A stretch of DNA of 64,000 bases from assembly GCA_035235625.1 (NCBI GenBank), contig CP141140.1, forward strand, positions 60,814,581 through 60,878,580. Reading direction: 5' to 3'. Positions within the stretch are counted from its first letter, which is position 1; every line of letters starts with the position of its first letter. The DNA comes from Saururus chinensis (Eukaryota; Streptophyta; Magnoliopsida; Piperales; Saururaceae). Below are positions 47,930 through 57,758 of this stretch, piece by piece. The position numbers and the translations under genes were made by a program. Below the pieces are notes generated by a model. That model saw only the letters and a program-made list of their open reading frames with translations, was not told the origin of the DNA and did not search any database.

Positions 47930-48960
47930 AATGTGGATGGTATTGTAAATATTACGAATGGGGATTCCTCCCATTAATTGAGGATCCTAATCATGAAGAC
48001 AAACAAGTGTGGGCTGCTAATTCTAATGGCATGTTTTCTATGAAAAATGGGTACAACTTCAATTTGATAGGTTGAAAGCAAAGGAGGACGCAGAAGGCTC
48101 ATATCAGATACTATTCATGTCGTTTGGGAGAGGTACCATGCACAAGCGGTGTAGAAATTTTGACCAAATTTTAGGGAGCCAGATACGTCCATACTATGGC
48201 CTTATTTAATGAAGTTTTGAAAGGAGGGTACGAGTTTATGGTGGAAGTCGGTTATAGCTTGGTCTATTTGGCGAAGTAGTAATATGAATGTACTCTAATA
48301 AGTACATTGTTTTGGGCACCGCATTCACAGAAATTTTTTATATTGAACTTTAATGTTTATCACATTGAGAAAAAGGTAGGTGGAGGCATGGTTGTGGGGG
48401 ATTAGACAAGGAAGGTAGTAGTGAGCTCTTCCTATTCTTTCAGGATGTTGATGATTGGTGAGGCTCACAAGGTAGAGTCTCATGCAGCTTGAAAGGCCAT
48501 TCCTCTTGCAGTAGAATTGAATGTTGTGGTAATCGAGGGAAATGTTTTAAATGTTATTTAAGGGAAACATTTTTCATGTTCAATTCCCTAGCATAAGTCT
48601 TTTGTTAGAGCCCTTGATATTTAAGATCGATCACATTAATTAGCACTAATGTGAGCTAGCGAGTGCGCTGTCAATCTCATGGATGGAGGGCTTTTATGCA
48701 TAGTTTACGCTGGCCTCATTGTTAATAGGGAGCATAAAAAATGCTTTCTTAAAGACCTTCTATATAAGGAGGGGCATAGCTCAAGGTTGAAGCTCTTGTT
48801 GGAGCAAATATCTTTGATAATCCCCAGATTGAAAAAATGTGATCTAAACCACGTCTTAAGGGAAGCAAATAGCCCTATTCTTTTTTCTTTTATGTCGAGG
48901 CTTACTATTGTAGATCTCTTTGGACTGGAATGTTGGAGGAATATTCAGTGTTGTTGAGCC
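47930..48960 (+). pseudogene. LINE-type zf-RVT/RNase H relic
   Basis: Plus-strand fragments resemble the 3' part of plant non-LTR retrotransposon ORF2 or its domesticated RNase H relatives. They are 'DKQVWAANSNGMFSMKNGYNF' in part (about 47,995; the zf-RVT 'W..s.sG.Fs.ksaY' pattern), 'SVIAWSIWRSSNMN' (about 48,250), 'EAHKVESHAA-stop-KAIPLAVELNV' then 'VVIEGN' (about 48,460-48,545; the RNase H helix), and 'RLKKCDLNHVLREANS' (about 48,830; the C-terminal HVxREAN motif). Stops and frame changes are frequent, and a fold-back repeat (48,600-48,770) interrupts it. It is non-functional. Confidence 0.6.
48600..48770. repeat. Dispersed fold-back repeat inside the LINE relic
   Basis: 'agagcccttgatatttaagatcgat' and 'atctcatggatggagggcttt' form opposed arms around 'attagcactaatgtgagctagcgagtgcgc'. 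It is related to the repeat at 36,410. Its position between the RNase H helix and the HVxREAN motif shows it inserted into the relic. Confidence 0.55.
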
Positions 48961-50052
48961 TTTGCAGTTGTTGTCATCAAAGAAAAAAACAGGGGAATTA
49001 TATGAATGAAAAGGAGATATGACTCCTAGATCATGCATCAAACTGCCTAGCCTCCCCTTCCCCACATCTCTCTCACCCCTCTTTGGCTAGGGATTGGTGT
49101 CCTAAGCATGCAATCTGGAATGATTAGGAAGTTCTTGTTGGTGATTGATATTGGAATGATTTTCATAAACATCCAATTGGGATTCGGTGCTTCTCATTAT
49201 TGATTAAGGCTCCATTGAACTATAGAAATCAAAGTTTTACATATACAAGAGATAATTATAAATCCACAGTTGTATTTAGATTTAATCTCATTAATTGGAC
49301 TGTATGTGGGTGAAGAACTAAAGGCATGTTGTTAAGCTAACTCATATGGATTCTGAGTGAATTTAAAGCAAAGAAAAAGGAGAGATAGAAGGAGACACTT
49401 TCCTCCCCTTCCAAGCCAAAAAAGAAGCTCTATCATCTCTCTTTGGGGGGTAGGACCAACGCCATGGCCACTTCTTCCTCTGGCCTCAACTTGGGAACCT
49501 CTTCTCTGCTTCTACTTCTTCAAATCGTATTCATCATTTTCTAGGTATTCTTTTCAAGCCTTCGTCTCAATTGCGAAAAGCATCCTTAGAAAGCAAGGCA
49601 GCAAGATGGGACATATGTTAGTAGGATACATATTGGGTCACAAGCCTTACTTCGTATGGTTCCAAATAGTTTACAAAAACTCTCAAAGCCTTCTACTCCC
49701 ATGGAAATGCGATCTTTATTAGGGGGCTTCTTCCTTTTCAAATTTAGTAATGCTTAAGAATATGAAGTTGTTCTAAACACCATTTGGTTGGTAGCAGGCC
49801 GACCTATGATCTTTCACCACCGGATGATTGATTCAAACTAGATTTAGGAGATTTTTTCATATTATCTAGCCTAAAATGCAAATATGCTATATTCTCTGGT
49901 TTTGTAATAAATATTTTATTGAACCTGAGTTTATACGATATTTTGAAAAAATCAAACCAAAATACACCTGCGGCAAGGGTTAGGGTTTAAAATCATGTAA
50001 ATTAGTCGCAACGACTCATAAGTAAAGAGGCAATCAGAGCTTAGTAGCAATT
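48961..50052. other. Intergenic
   Basis: No recognisable gene. The frame at 49,357-49,722 (plus) is unrelated to anything I know. Confidence 0.45.
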
Positions 50053-50113
50053 TACAATTTTTGCTTGGTGATTCACATCAATAGCTAATTCTGATTTATG
50101 TCTGGTGATTGTC
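50053..50113 (+). repeat. Left end of the second P450 upstream duplication
   Basis: 'acaatttttgcttggtgattcac...' to 'tctggtgattgtc' is repeated at 53,083-53,144 directly after the truncated P450 codons. With 51,744-53,082 it makes up one 1.4 kb duplication unit. The solo LTR at 50,114-51,738 split it later. Confidence 0.85.
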
Positions 50114-51738
50114 TGTGACAGCCGTCTCTTTTTTTTTATTGTTATAATGTTCGACATGCTCCGCCAACACATGTGCGTCCGAAACACGATGGCCGTCAAT
50201 GCGGATCACAGTCATATATGCTTTATATTAATAATGAGCATATCACGGAGTCATAGCACAGCAAAATATTATTCATGTGCTTAATAACATATTTCACACA
50301 AACAATGGACTTAGGTTCGTAGAGTTTGAAGCTTTACAAGCCTTACAAGTCTTCGGGCACATCATGCCTTTAATCTGCAGTCATATAAATATTACATATT
50401 TTCCAAAATCAAAAAGTAAATAAATATCTGGGACACTACACGTCCATCACCTTTGCCCTTGCTGCATTACCTGCAGAATCTGGGGGTGGGTGAGTATTTT
50501 AAAATACTCAGCAGGTTGATTTAAAATATAATAGAGATGCTAAGCAGAAATCTCTTTAAAAACCCTACAACATTTTCTTTAGAAACCTTTATCACAATAA
50601 ATTATGCATAAAACAACCGGTTCCAAATCACAACAAAACCACAAGCCGCGACACCCTACGGCCTACCCACGGCGCTCATGGGGCCAACGAGGGCTACTTA
50701 GGGACAGAGCTTTCCCACGATGCTCTACCCTGTGCGCGCCACTTGCGGAATAATTTATGTGATTATTCCGGGTTCTTAAGCCCATGAATTAATCATCACA
50801 TCGTTCAAAACATAGCAATATTCATGCTAAAACAGTTCATCATATAACATGTCTCACATAAATCAATCACATAAGCTTAATCATGTTAAATCATGCGTAA
50901 AGAAGTTATACTAAGCACACGTTTAGAGTTTAAAGTCCCCTACCTTAACCCTTGGTTATAATTTCATAACTATAGAAGACCCAAATAAAGAAACTGACCC
51001 CACCACAACGTCCAGAATGTTGAATTCAGTAGGAAACGCCTTTTGAATCGCTCGATTCGGACTTAAAATGAGTGAGAAATGAAGAACAGAAGTTTCTGAA
51101 CGTAGGAGAGAAATGGGAAAACGTGGGAGAGAATTCTCCTCTTTCTTTCTGGATGTCAATGATGCTATTTATAGAAGAATTGGATAGATGTGAGGTTGAC
51201 ATGTGTCAATCCTATCTGCTTACATCATTAATCATATCTACTGTCAATCCTATCCGCTTTGTCAACAATCCTATCCACTATCAATCCTATTCGCTTTGTC
51301 AGCAAGCCTATCCACTATCAATTTTATCTACTTTATCAGCAATCCTATCCGCTTTGTCAGCAATTCTATCTAGAAAGATATTATTTTATTCAAATAATAT
51401 CCTAACCTCGAAACGCGATAACTTCCAACCTTGACGTTGGAATTGCACATTCTTGATACCGATGGACTCGTGTCGACGAGACCTTCGAAATAAGACCACA
51501 CATAGGTAAGTTATCCCACACTTTTGTGTAAGTCCCGCCCATATGGCACACTTCCCGAGGCTGTAGCTTTTGCTCCCGACCTCTGTTTCGCGTGTTCTTC
51601 GATTCGTTACACTCGTTACTCCGAGCTCTACCCGGATACGGAGATTTTACCTAATGAAACCCCCCTAACACTAATCTTAAATTTCTAAATTATCCTTAAC
51701 CCCCCGGGTTAAACATAATCGAAAAATGGGTCGTTACA
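50114..51738 (-). mobile_element. Solo LTR, 1,625 bases, with proven empty site
   Basis: Ends TGTGACAGCC and GGGTCGTTACA, with TTGTC on both sides (50,109-50,113 and 51,739-51,743). The tandem duplicate retains the unoccupied site at 53,130-53,150, reading 'ggtgattttcggcctccc' (one base different from the expected TTGTC). There is no coding sequence. The minus strand starts TGTAACGACCC and contains CTATAAATAG (about 51,172-51,163), so transcription is leftward. The 'ggtgggtgagtattttaaaatactcagcagg' block is familiar from plant Gypsy LTRs. Confidence 0.9.
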
Positions 51739-52158
51739 TTGTCGGCCTCCCTCACTTCACTGGTGATAGATCTTTTAAATTTTTGTCTAAAAAATTTTAA
51801 CCACATAAATTACAAACAATAATTATGTTCACTAAAAAAAATTATGAGTAAATAAAATATTAATAAATAAACTATTACTAGATTTAGACATGGATTAGCC
51901 TTATCGGTGGCTATGTGGCCAAGGACTAACTATACAAATAAAGTTGATGAGCCATGTGAGGCCATAAAGCAGGCTATGCATTAATGCACATTTGTAACGG
52001 CGACCTTATTGGCAGAAAGTTCCCTCTTTTACCGGTAATAATTCTTGATGATGAATGGTATTGCTAGTGTGATGTCAACTTTTATAAATCTATAATCAAC
52101 ACATGTGTACTTTTATACTGGTTCACTAAAGCTAGAACACACACGATAAACGTGTTGC

Positions 52159-52882
52159 TAGGGGTGTTCATAGATAGATATGGATACAGACATAGGGTTG
52201 TCCATGTCCGTCTGCCATTTGAATATCCCTGTGTCCATCCATGTTCACCTTAGTCCGTATTATACTTTGTTCAAGTCCGTCGATTACAGATACGAGCGAA
52301 CATGAATGGACTTGGATAAATATTTAAACACCTAAATTTTTATCATAATTCAAATTTTTTAGTACTTTTGTAGTATGTTAAAATTGTCCTAATATACTAC
52401 ATAGGTATTAAATTCATGTTTTTAAGTTGTCTAATACTTATATATCAGTTTAATATTGTCCTAACATGCTACATAAGTTCTAGATTTATATTTTCAAGTT
52501 GTCTAATACCTATGTAGCATGTTACGACTATTCTAGCATGCTACATAAATACTGGATTCATGTTTTTAAGTTGTCAAGTGCATATGTAGCGTATTAGGAC
52601 TATCCTAAGATAGTACATAAGAATTCTATTTTTTTTCTAATCGTTAATAATAAATAATTACTACTATATTTAAGGGAGTGTTAAGTAAGGGTAATAGACG
52701 CGGACATCTACGATCATAGATAAGGGTATGTCCGCGTCCGTAGCTCTCTATTAGTACGGACAAAAAACATGATTCGTGTCCACGTCCGTGTCCTACCCGA
52801 ACCAAAAAAATTATCTATTCTATATAAAAACATATGCGAATACGGATGGGCATACACACAACGGACATCCATGAACACCTCA
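52159..52882. mobile_element. hAT-like non-autonomous element, distal copy
   Basis: Starts TAGGGGTGTTCATAGAT and ends ATGAACACCTCA, inverted termini of the hAT type. The interior has about three tandem 90-100 base units ('gtcctaacatgctacataagttctaaatttatg') and 'gcggacatctacg/ggacgtccatg' motifs. No 8-base target duplication is visible, so the class is tentative. It was duplicated along with the promoter (copy at 53,560-54,292). Confidence 0.5.
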
Positions 52883-52998
52883 TTACAACAAAAGCCCATA
52901 AACCAGCCTGCCTACCTGCATAAAGTGATGAGCGGAGCATTATAAACGCTTAACCTTGCACAAGAGGGAGATAAATAACATTTTCTCTTCGTTAAGCC

Positions 52999-53082
52999 AT
53001 GAATCTCAACTCTTATTGGTTTGCCTTGCTTCCATTATTGTACTCTTTTGCTTATTACCTACATGCACTGCTGAGGAAAGGT
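52999..53082 (+). pseudogene. Truncated P450 start (28 codons)
   Basis: Encodes 'MNLNSYWFALLPLLYSFAYY' followed by LHALLRKG, the membrane anchor and hinge start of the P450 at 54,410, with TATAAA 58 bases upstream as in the full gene. It then runs directly into duplicated upstream sequence. It is a by-product of tandem duplication with a break inside exon 1, not an independent gene, but the promoter and start codon are intact. Confidence 0.95.
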
Positions 53083-53144
53083 AACAATTTTTGCTTGGTG
53101 ATTCACATCAATAGCTAATTCTGATTTATGTCTGGTGATTTTCG

Positions 53145-54409
53145 GCCTCCCTCACTTCACTGGTGATAGATCTTTTTTAATTTTTGTCTAAAAATTTTTA
53201 ACTACATAAATTACAAACAATAATTATGTTCACTAAAAAAAATTATGAGTATATAAAATATTAATAAATAAACTATTACTAGATTTAGACATGGATAAGC
53301 CTTATTGGTGGCTATGTGGCCAAGGACTAACTATACAAATAAAGTTGATGAGCCATGTGAGGCCATAAAGCAGGCTATGCATTAATGCACATTTGTAATG
53401 ACGACCTTATTGGCAGAAAGTTCCCTCTTTTACCAGTAATAATTCTTGATGATGAATGGTATTGCTAGTGTGATGTCAACTTTTATAAATCTATAATCAA
53501 CGCAGGTGTCCTTTTATTATGGTTCACTAAAGCTACATCACACATGATAAATGTGCTGCTAGGGGTGTTCATAGATAGATATGGATACGGACATAGGGTT
53601 GTCCATGTCCGTCCGCCATTTAAATATCCCTTGTCTGTATCCATCCGTGTCTGCTTTAGTCCGTATTATACTTTGTCCAAGTATATCGATTACGGATACG
53701 GGCAAATATGTTTGGACTTGGAAAAATATTTAAACACCTAAATTTTTATCATAATTCAATTTTTTTAGTACTTTTGTAGTATGTTAGAATTGTCCTAACT
53801 TGCTACATAGGTATTAAATTCATGTTTTCAAACTGTCTAATACTTATATATCAGTTTAATATTGTCCTAACATGCTACATAAGTTCTAAATTTATGTTTT
53901 CAAGCTGTCTAATACCTATGTAGCATGTTACAACTATTCTAACATGCTACATAAATATTAGATTCATGTTTTTAAGTTGTCAAAGTGCATGTGTAGCATA
54001 TTAGGACTGTCCTAAGATACTACATAGGAATTCTATTTTTTTTCTAATTGTTAATCATATATAATTACTACCATATTTAAGGGAGTGTTAAGTAAAGGTA
54101 ATAGACGCGGACGTCTACGAACACAGATAAGGATATATCCGTGTCCGTAGCTCTCTATTAGTGCGGACAAAAAACTTGGTTCGTGTCCACGTCCATGTCC
54201 TCCCCGAACCAAAAAAATTATTCATTCTATATAAAAACGGATGCGGATACGGATAGACATACACACAACAACGGACGTCCATGAACACCTCATTACAACA
54301 AAAGCCCGTAAACCAGCCTGCCTGCCTGCATAAAGGGACGAGCGGAGCTTTATAAACGCTTAACCTTGCACAAAGAGGGAGATAAAGAACACTTTATCTT
54401 CGTTAAGCC
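53145..54409 (+). promoter_or_regulatory. Upstream region of the second P450 (proximal copy)
   Basis: Second copy of the 1.4 kb unit. It contains the hAT-like block 53,560-54,292 and ends in the gene's own TATA box, TATAAA at 54,351-54,356, 54 bases before the ATG. Short leader, no upstream ATG after the TATA box. Confidence 0.8.
53560..54292. mobile_element. hAT-like non-autonomous element, proximal copy
   Basis: Same structure as 52,159-52,882, ending about 60 bases upstream of the P450 TATA box. Most of the immediate promoter is therefore element-derived. Confidence 0.5.
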
Positions 54410-56813
54410 ATGAATCTCAACTCTTATTGGTTTGCCTTGCTTCCATTATTGTACTCTTTTGCTTATTACCTCCATGCACTGCTGAGGAAAGGTTGCAACA
54501 AGAGTAGGCTGCTTCCGGGACCTCTAGGACTCCCAGTTTTAGGCAACCTCCACAGGTTGAGCAAACTCCCCCATCATGACCTGCACAAGCTGGCCACCAA
54601 GTATGGCGACATCATGTCCCTGCGGCTGGGCCTGGTCGAGGCTGTGGTCGTCTCCTCCCCGTCAGCCGCTCGCCAGTTCCTCAAGACCCACGACCTTGTC
54701 TTCGCTAGCCGGCCCTTGCTTCAGGCTGCCAAGTACTTGGCCTACAACATCAAGGGCATAGCTGGCAGCCAATACGGACCCTACTGGAGGAGTGCGAGGA
54801 AGCTCTCCATCTTGCATCTGCTAAACGCCACAAAGATCGACTCATTCCGGCCCATGAGACAGCGGGAACTAAGCCGGTTGGTGCAGTTACTGAGGAGGAG
54901 TGCCGTGGACGGGGAGGTGGTTGACATCAGCGCAAGCGTGGCCTCCCTAATGTCTGACATGACATGTTTGATGATGTTTGGGAAGACGTTTCCTGAGGAT
55001 GACTTCGATAAGAGAGGGTTCAGGGCTATGGTTCATGAGGCGTTGAAGTTAACTGGTGAGTTTAACGTGGCAGATTATATACCCTTTTTGGGTGTTCTTG
55101 ATCTGCAGGGGTTGAGCCGCAGGATGAAGGAGGTGAGCAAGGTGTTTGATGTGTTCTTGGAGAAGGTAATCGATGAACACATGAAGGCCAAGAACAGCAA
55201 GAGAAGAGATGATAACAATTTTGTCCATGTTTTGCTGTCTATTGTCGAGTCCGGTGAAGATGTGTAGATGAAATTAGAAAGGGACAACGTCAAAGCCATC
55301 ATCCTGGTAAGTCATATTCTACCCAAAAAAAAAGCCCGGTAAATTATTCAGTAGGCTGTTTGCTTAATTTTAAAAAAATTATTTTCCTATTCTATCTTTT
55401 TACATTAAAATTTAAAATTCTACTTTTTAACAGGACGGAGAAAGCTGAGAAAAGTGAATCCCCTATATTTTTTTGTGTGTGAAACTCACTTTTCTCTAGC
55501 CAATCAAATGTAGAAGTAAAATTTTGGTGTAAAAAAATTAGATTAAAAATATCAGTTTCATTAAATTTTATAGAAAGCTGATATTTCTACATCAATTTCA
55601 AAACATGTTTTCTTCGTAATATTAAGTAGATGATGTTGTTGTTGTGTGTTTGAGATATTTCCCACCTCCTAACGGATGAATGTGTATTTTCTCCGGCACC
55701 AATGGCACCAACTTTTGATGCCAACGGATCTAACTTTCAGCGTCCATTTATGGCCAGCACAACTGGGAAGCCGTTGTAGCCAAGCCCTAGCCGCCGTCAG
55801 GCCTTTCTCAACCCTAGCAGCCAAGGCTAAGGCTTTCTTGGCCACAATTATTTCCTGTACTTAGTGCACCCTTGCTGCAGCTAGAGCTTTGCAGGCAACG
55901 AGGAAGACATGATAATGAGGTGGCGAGTAAGTAAAATAGTAGGGAACTATGGGGGTTTGAGCATTAAAAAAAGTCTTAACTGTTTTTTACTTTGGGAGGT
56001 ACCGGGCTTTTGACGGGTTGGGAAGAATTTCAAGTCTTTGTGTAACGGATGATTATTATTTGTTCTCTTTCAAGTCTTTGTCTTCCTTGTTATTAAACGT
56101 AAAAAAAAAAAATCTTTAATTATCTACCTTGAGCTCTACCACAACGGCCTTAACAAGGATGTAACTATTGCTATGTATGATGTGGTTCTCAGGACTTATT
56201 TGTGGGTGCTGTGGACACATCTGCCACTGCAGTAGAGTGGACCCTTTCAGAATTGATGAGGAATCCCCTAGTTATGAAGAAAGTTCAGAAAGAGTTGGAG
56301 TCTGTCGTTGGTACAAGAAGGATGGCAGAGGAACCAGACCTCGCCCATGTCCCATATTTTGACATGGTGTTGAAGGAAACATTTAGGCTCCATCCAGTGA
56401 TTCCCCTACTTCCCCATGAATCCATGGAAGAGATCACAGTCAATGGCTTCCGCGTACCTAAGTCTTCACGCATTATTGTCAACACATGGGCTATTGGACG
56501 AGACCCCACAGCTTGGACGGACCCGGAAAAGTTCCACCCTGAGCGGTTCATTGGCAGCAACATTGATGTCAGAGGCAGAGATTTTGAGCTTCTCCCATTT
56601 GGGTCTGGGCGTAGAAGTTGCCCTGGAATGCAACTAGGGCTCACTGTTACCCGCTTTGTGCCAGCTCAACTGCTGCACTGCTTTAACTGGGAGCTTCCAG
56701 CTGGAGTTTCACCCGCTGAACTAGATATGACTGAGGAATTTGGTTTGTCTGTCTCGAGGGCTACACATTTATTAGCAATTCCAAGTTATCGCCTCAAAGA
56801 TTATATGCACTAG
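54410..56813 (+). pseudogene. Cytochrome P450 paralogue with one in-frame TAG
   Basis: Exon 1 is 54,410-55,306 (897 bases, the same length as in the first P450) and exon 2 is 56,193-56,813, with a GT-AG phase-0 intron of 886 bases. The 505-codon frame is intact except TAG at codon 286 (55,265-55,267), which aligns with Asp286 of the first gene (GATGTAGATTTG there, GATGTGTAGATG here). Everything else needed is present: anchor, hinge PGPLGLP, YWRSARK, ETFR, FHPERF and [10 protein letters not shown] with its Cys. The I-helix motif reads GAVDTS where AGVDTS is usual, swapping the Gly that helps bind oxygen. As read it makes a 285-residue fragment without a heme site. It may be a very recent pseudogene, an allele, or rescued by a donor upstream of the stop. 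CYP736-like, as its neighbour. Confidence 0.9.
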
Positions 56814-57116
56814 GGCTAAATCTAAGTCAAGTCAGGCTTACAAAATTGGCCAAGCCGGCCTTAATTGAAAGGCGTGCAGAACTGGACCTGTATGTCATTA
56901 TGAAGTTATTAGCACTTTCGTCAATTATATGTTAATTTGTGTTTAATTGGACTTAAGAATGTGTTTCTATACATCCAACTTTGTTCAACAAAAGTGTTTA
57001 TTTATTTTTTCTCTCGTGACCTTAAGAACCCCACTATTTCTCTATCCTATCACCCTACCTAAAATTAAAATCTCCTATATAGCTCTAGGAATACGGTTTT
57101 AGCTTTAGCAAAGGCA
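56814..57116. other. 3' flank of the second P450
   Basis: Presumed 3' UTR and intergenic sequence. No gene. Confidence 0.45.
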
Positions 57117-57450
57117 CACTATAAATTAATTTTTAGCGACGGTCTCCAACCATCGCTGAAAAGTGCCTTAACTATCGCTAAAGATATTAGCGACACTCAA
57201 GCCTCCATTGCTACCGATCATGTCACAGATAGTATTAGTAACGGCTGATTTTGTTTTCAGTGACGGTTCTAACTGTTGCTGAAAATCCTTCCTCTATGCC
57301 GCCCTTTAATTTATAGCGACGTTTTATGTGGCATTAGCGATGGGATGAAACTCAACTTTTAGCGATGCATAGTTCAGACCGTCGTCAATGCTCACCATTT
57401 ACTCACATTTTTTAAAAATGATTTCTTATATATTTAGCAATGGTTGCCAT
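57117..57450. mobile_element. CACTA-like transposon end
   Basis: CACTATAAATTAATTTTTAG at 57,117 is followed by repeated AGCGACGGT..(A)CCATCGCT motifs in both orientations ('tagcgacggtctccaaccatcgct', 'ttagcgatgcat..gaccgtcgtcaa'). A CACTA start with subterminal GCGACGG repeats is the pattern of plant En/Spm-type elements. The transposase and other end are not seen, so it is a fragment or a short non-autonomous copy. Confidence 0.6.
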
Positions 57451-57758
57451 CTCTTATGCTTATTATTAAAAAAAAATTAATTTTTTTCAAATTAAAAAAA
57501 TAGCAACGAAAACCACAACTGTCATTATTGATCATAATTTTAAAAAAATATATATTTGTGTCATAACTATCATTCAGCATAACCTTAGTCATTTTCTAAA
57601 TAGTCATATTCTTTCTTTTAACTATCCCATTTATTTAAGGAGTTTTAGGGGTTGAAAACTCATGATGAATTCTAGGTTTATCATAAAAATATTTAAACCT
57701 AAAGTCAATGACTTCACCACGTCTATCATCTATAATATTTTAAATTTTTAGACCACTT
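57451..57758. other. AT-rich flank of the CACTA-like end and Copia relic
   Basis: No gene. The 57,590-57,758 part may still be degraded Copia sequence downstream of the integrase fragment. Confidence 0.4.

Larger units (their letters stand above)
51744..53082 (+). repeat. Duplicated upstream region of the second P450 (distal copy)
   Basis: Nearly identical to 53,145-54,494. It includes the hAT-like block, the TATAAA at 52,941 and the first 28 codons of the P450, and breaks off at 53,082 where it joins the copy of 50,053. Differences from the proximal copy are scattered substitutions and small indels. Confidence 0.95.

Noticed and set aside
52999..53267. A third P450 gene
   Set aside because: Only 28 codons are present before the sequence switches to duplicated upstream DNA; no heme-domain exon follows before the next gene's promoter.
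35695..56813. A biosynthetic gene cluster
   Set aside because: Only two paralogous P450s are present, one interrupted, and no other enzyme class. This is a local tandem duplication, not a mixed pathway cluster.
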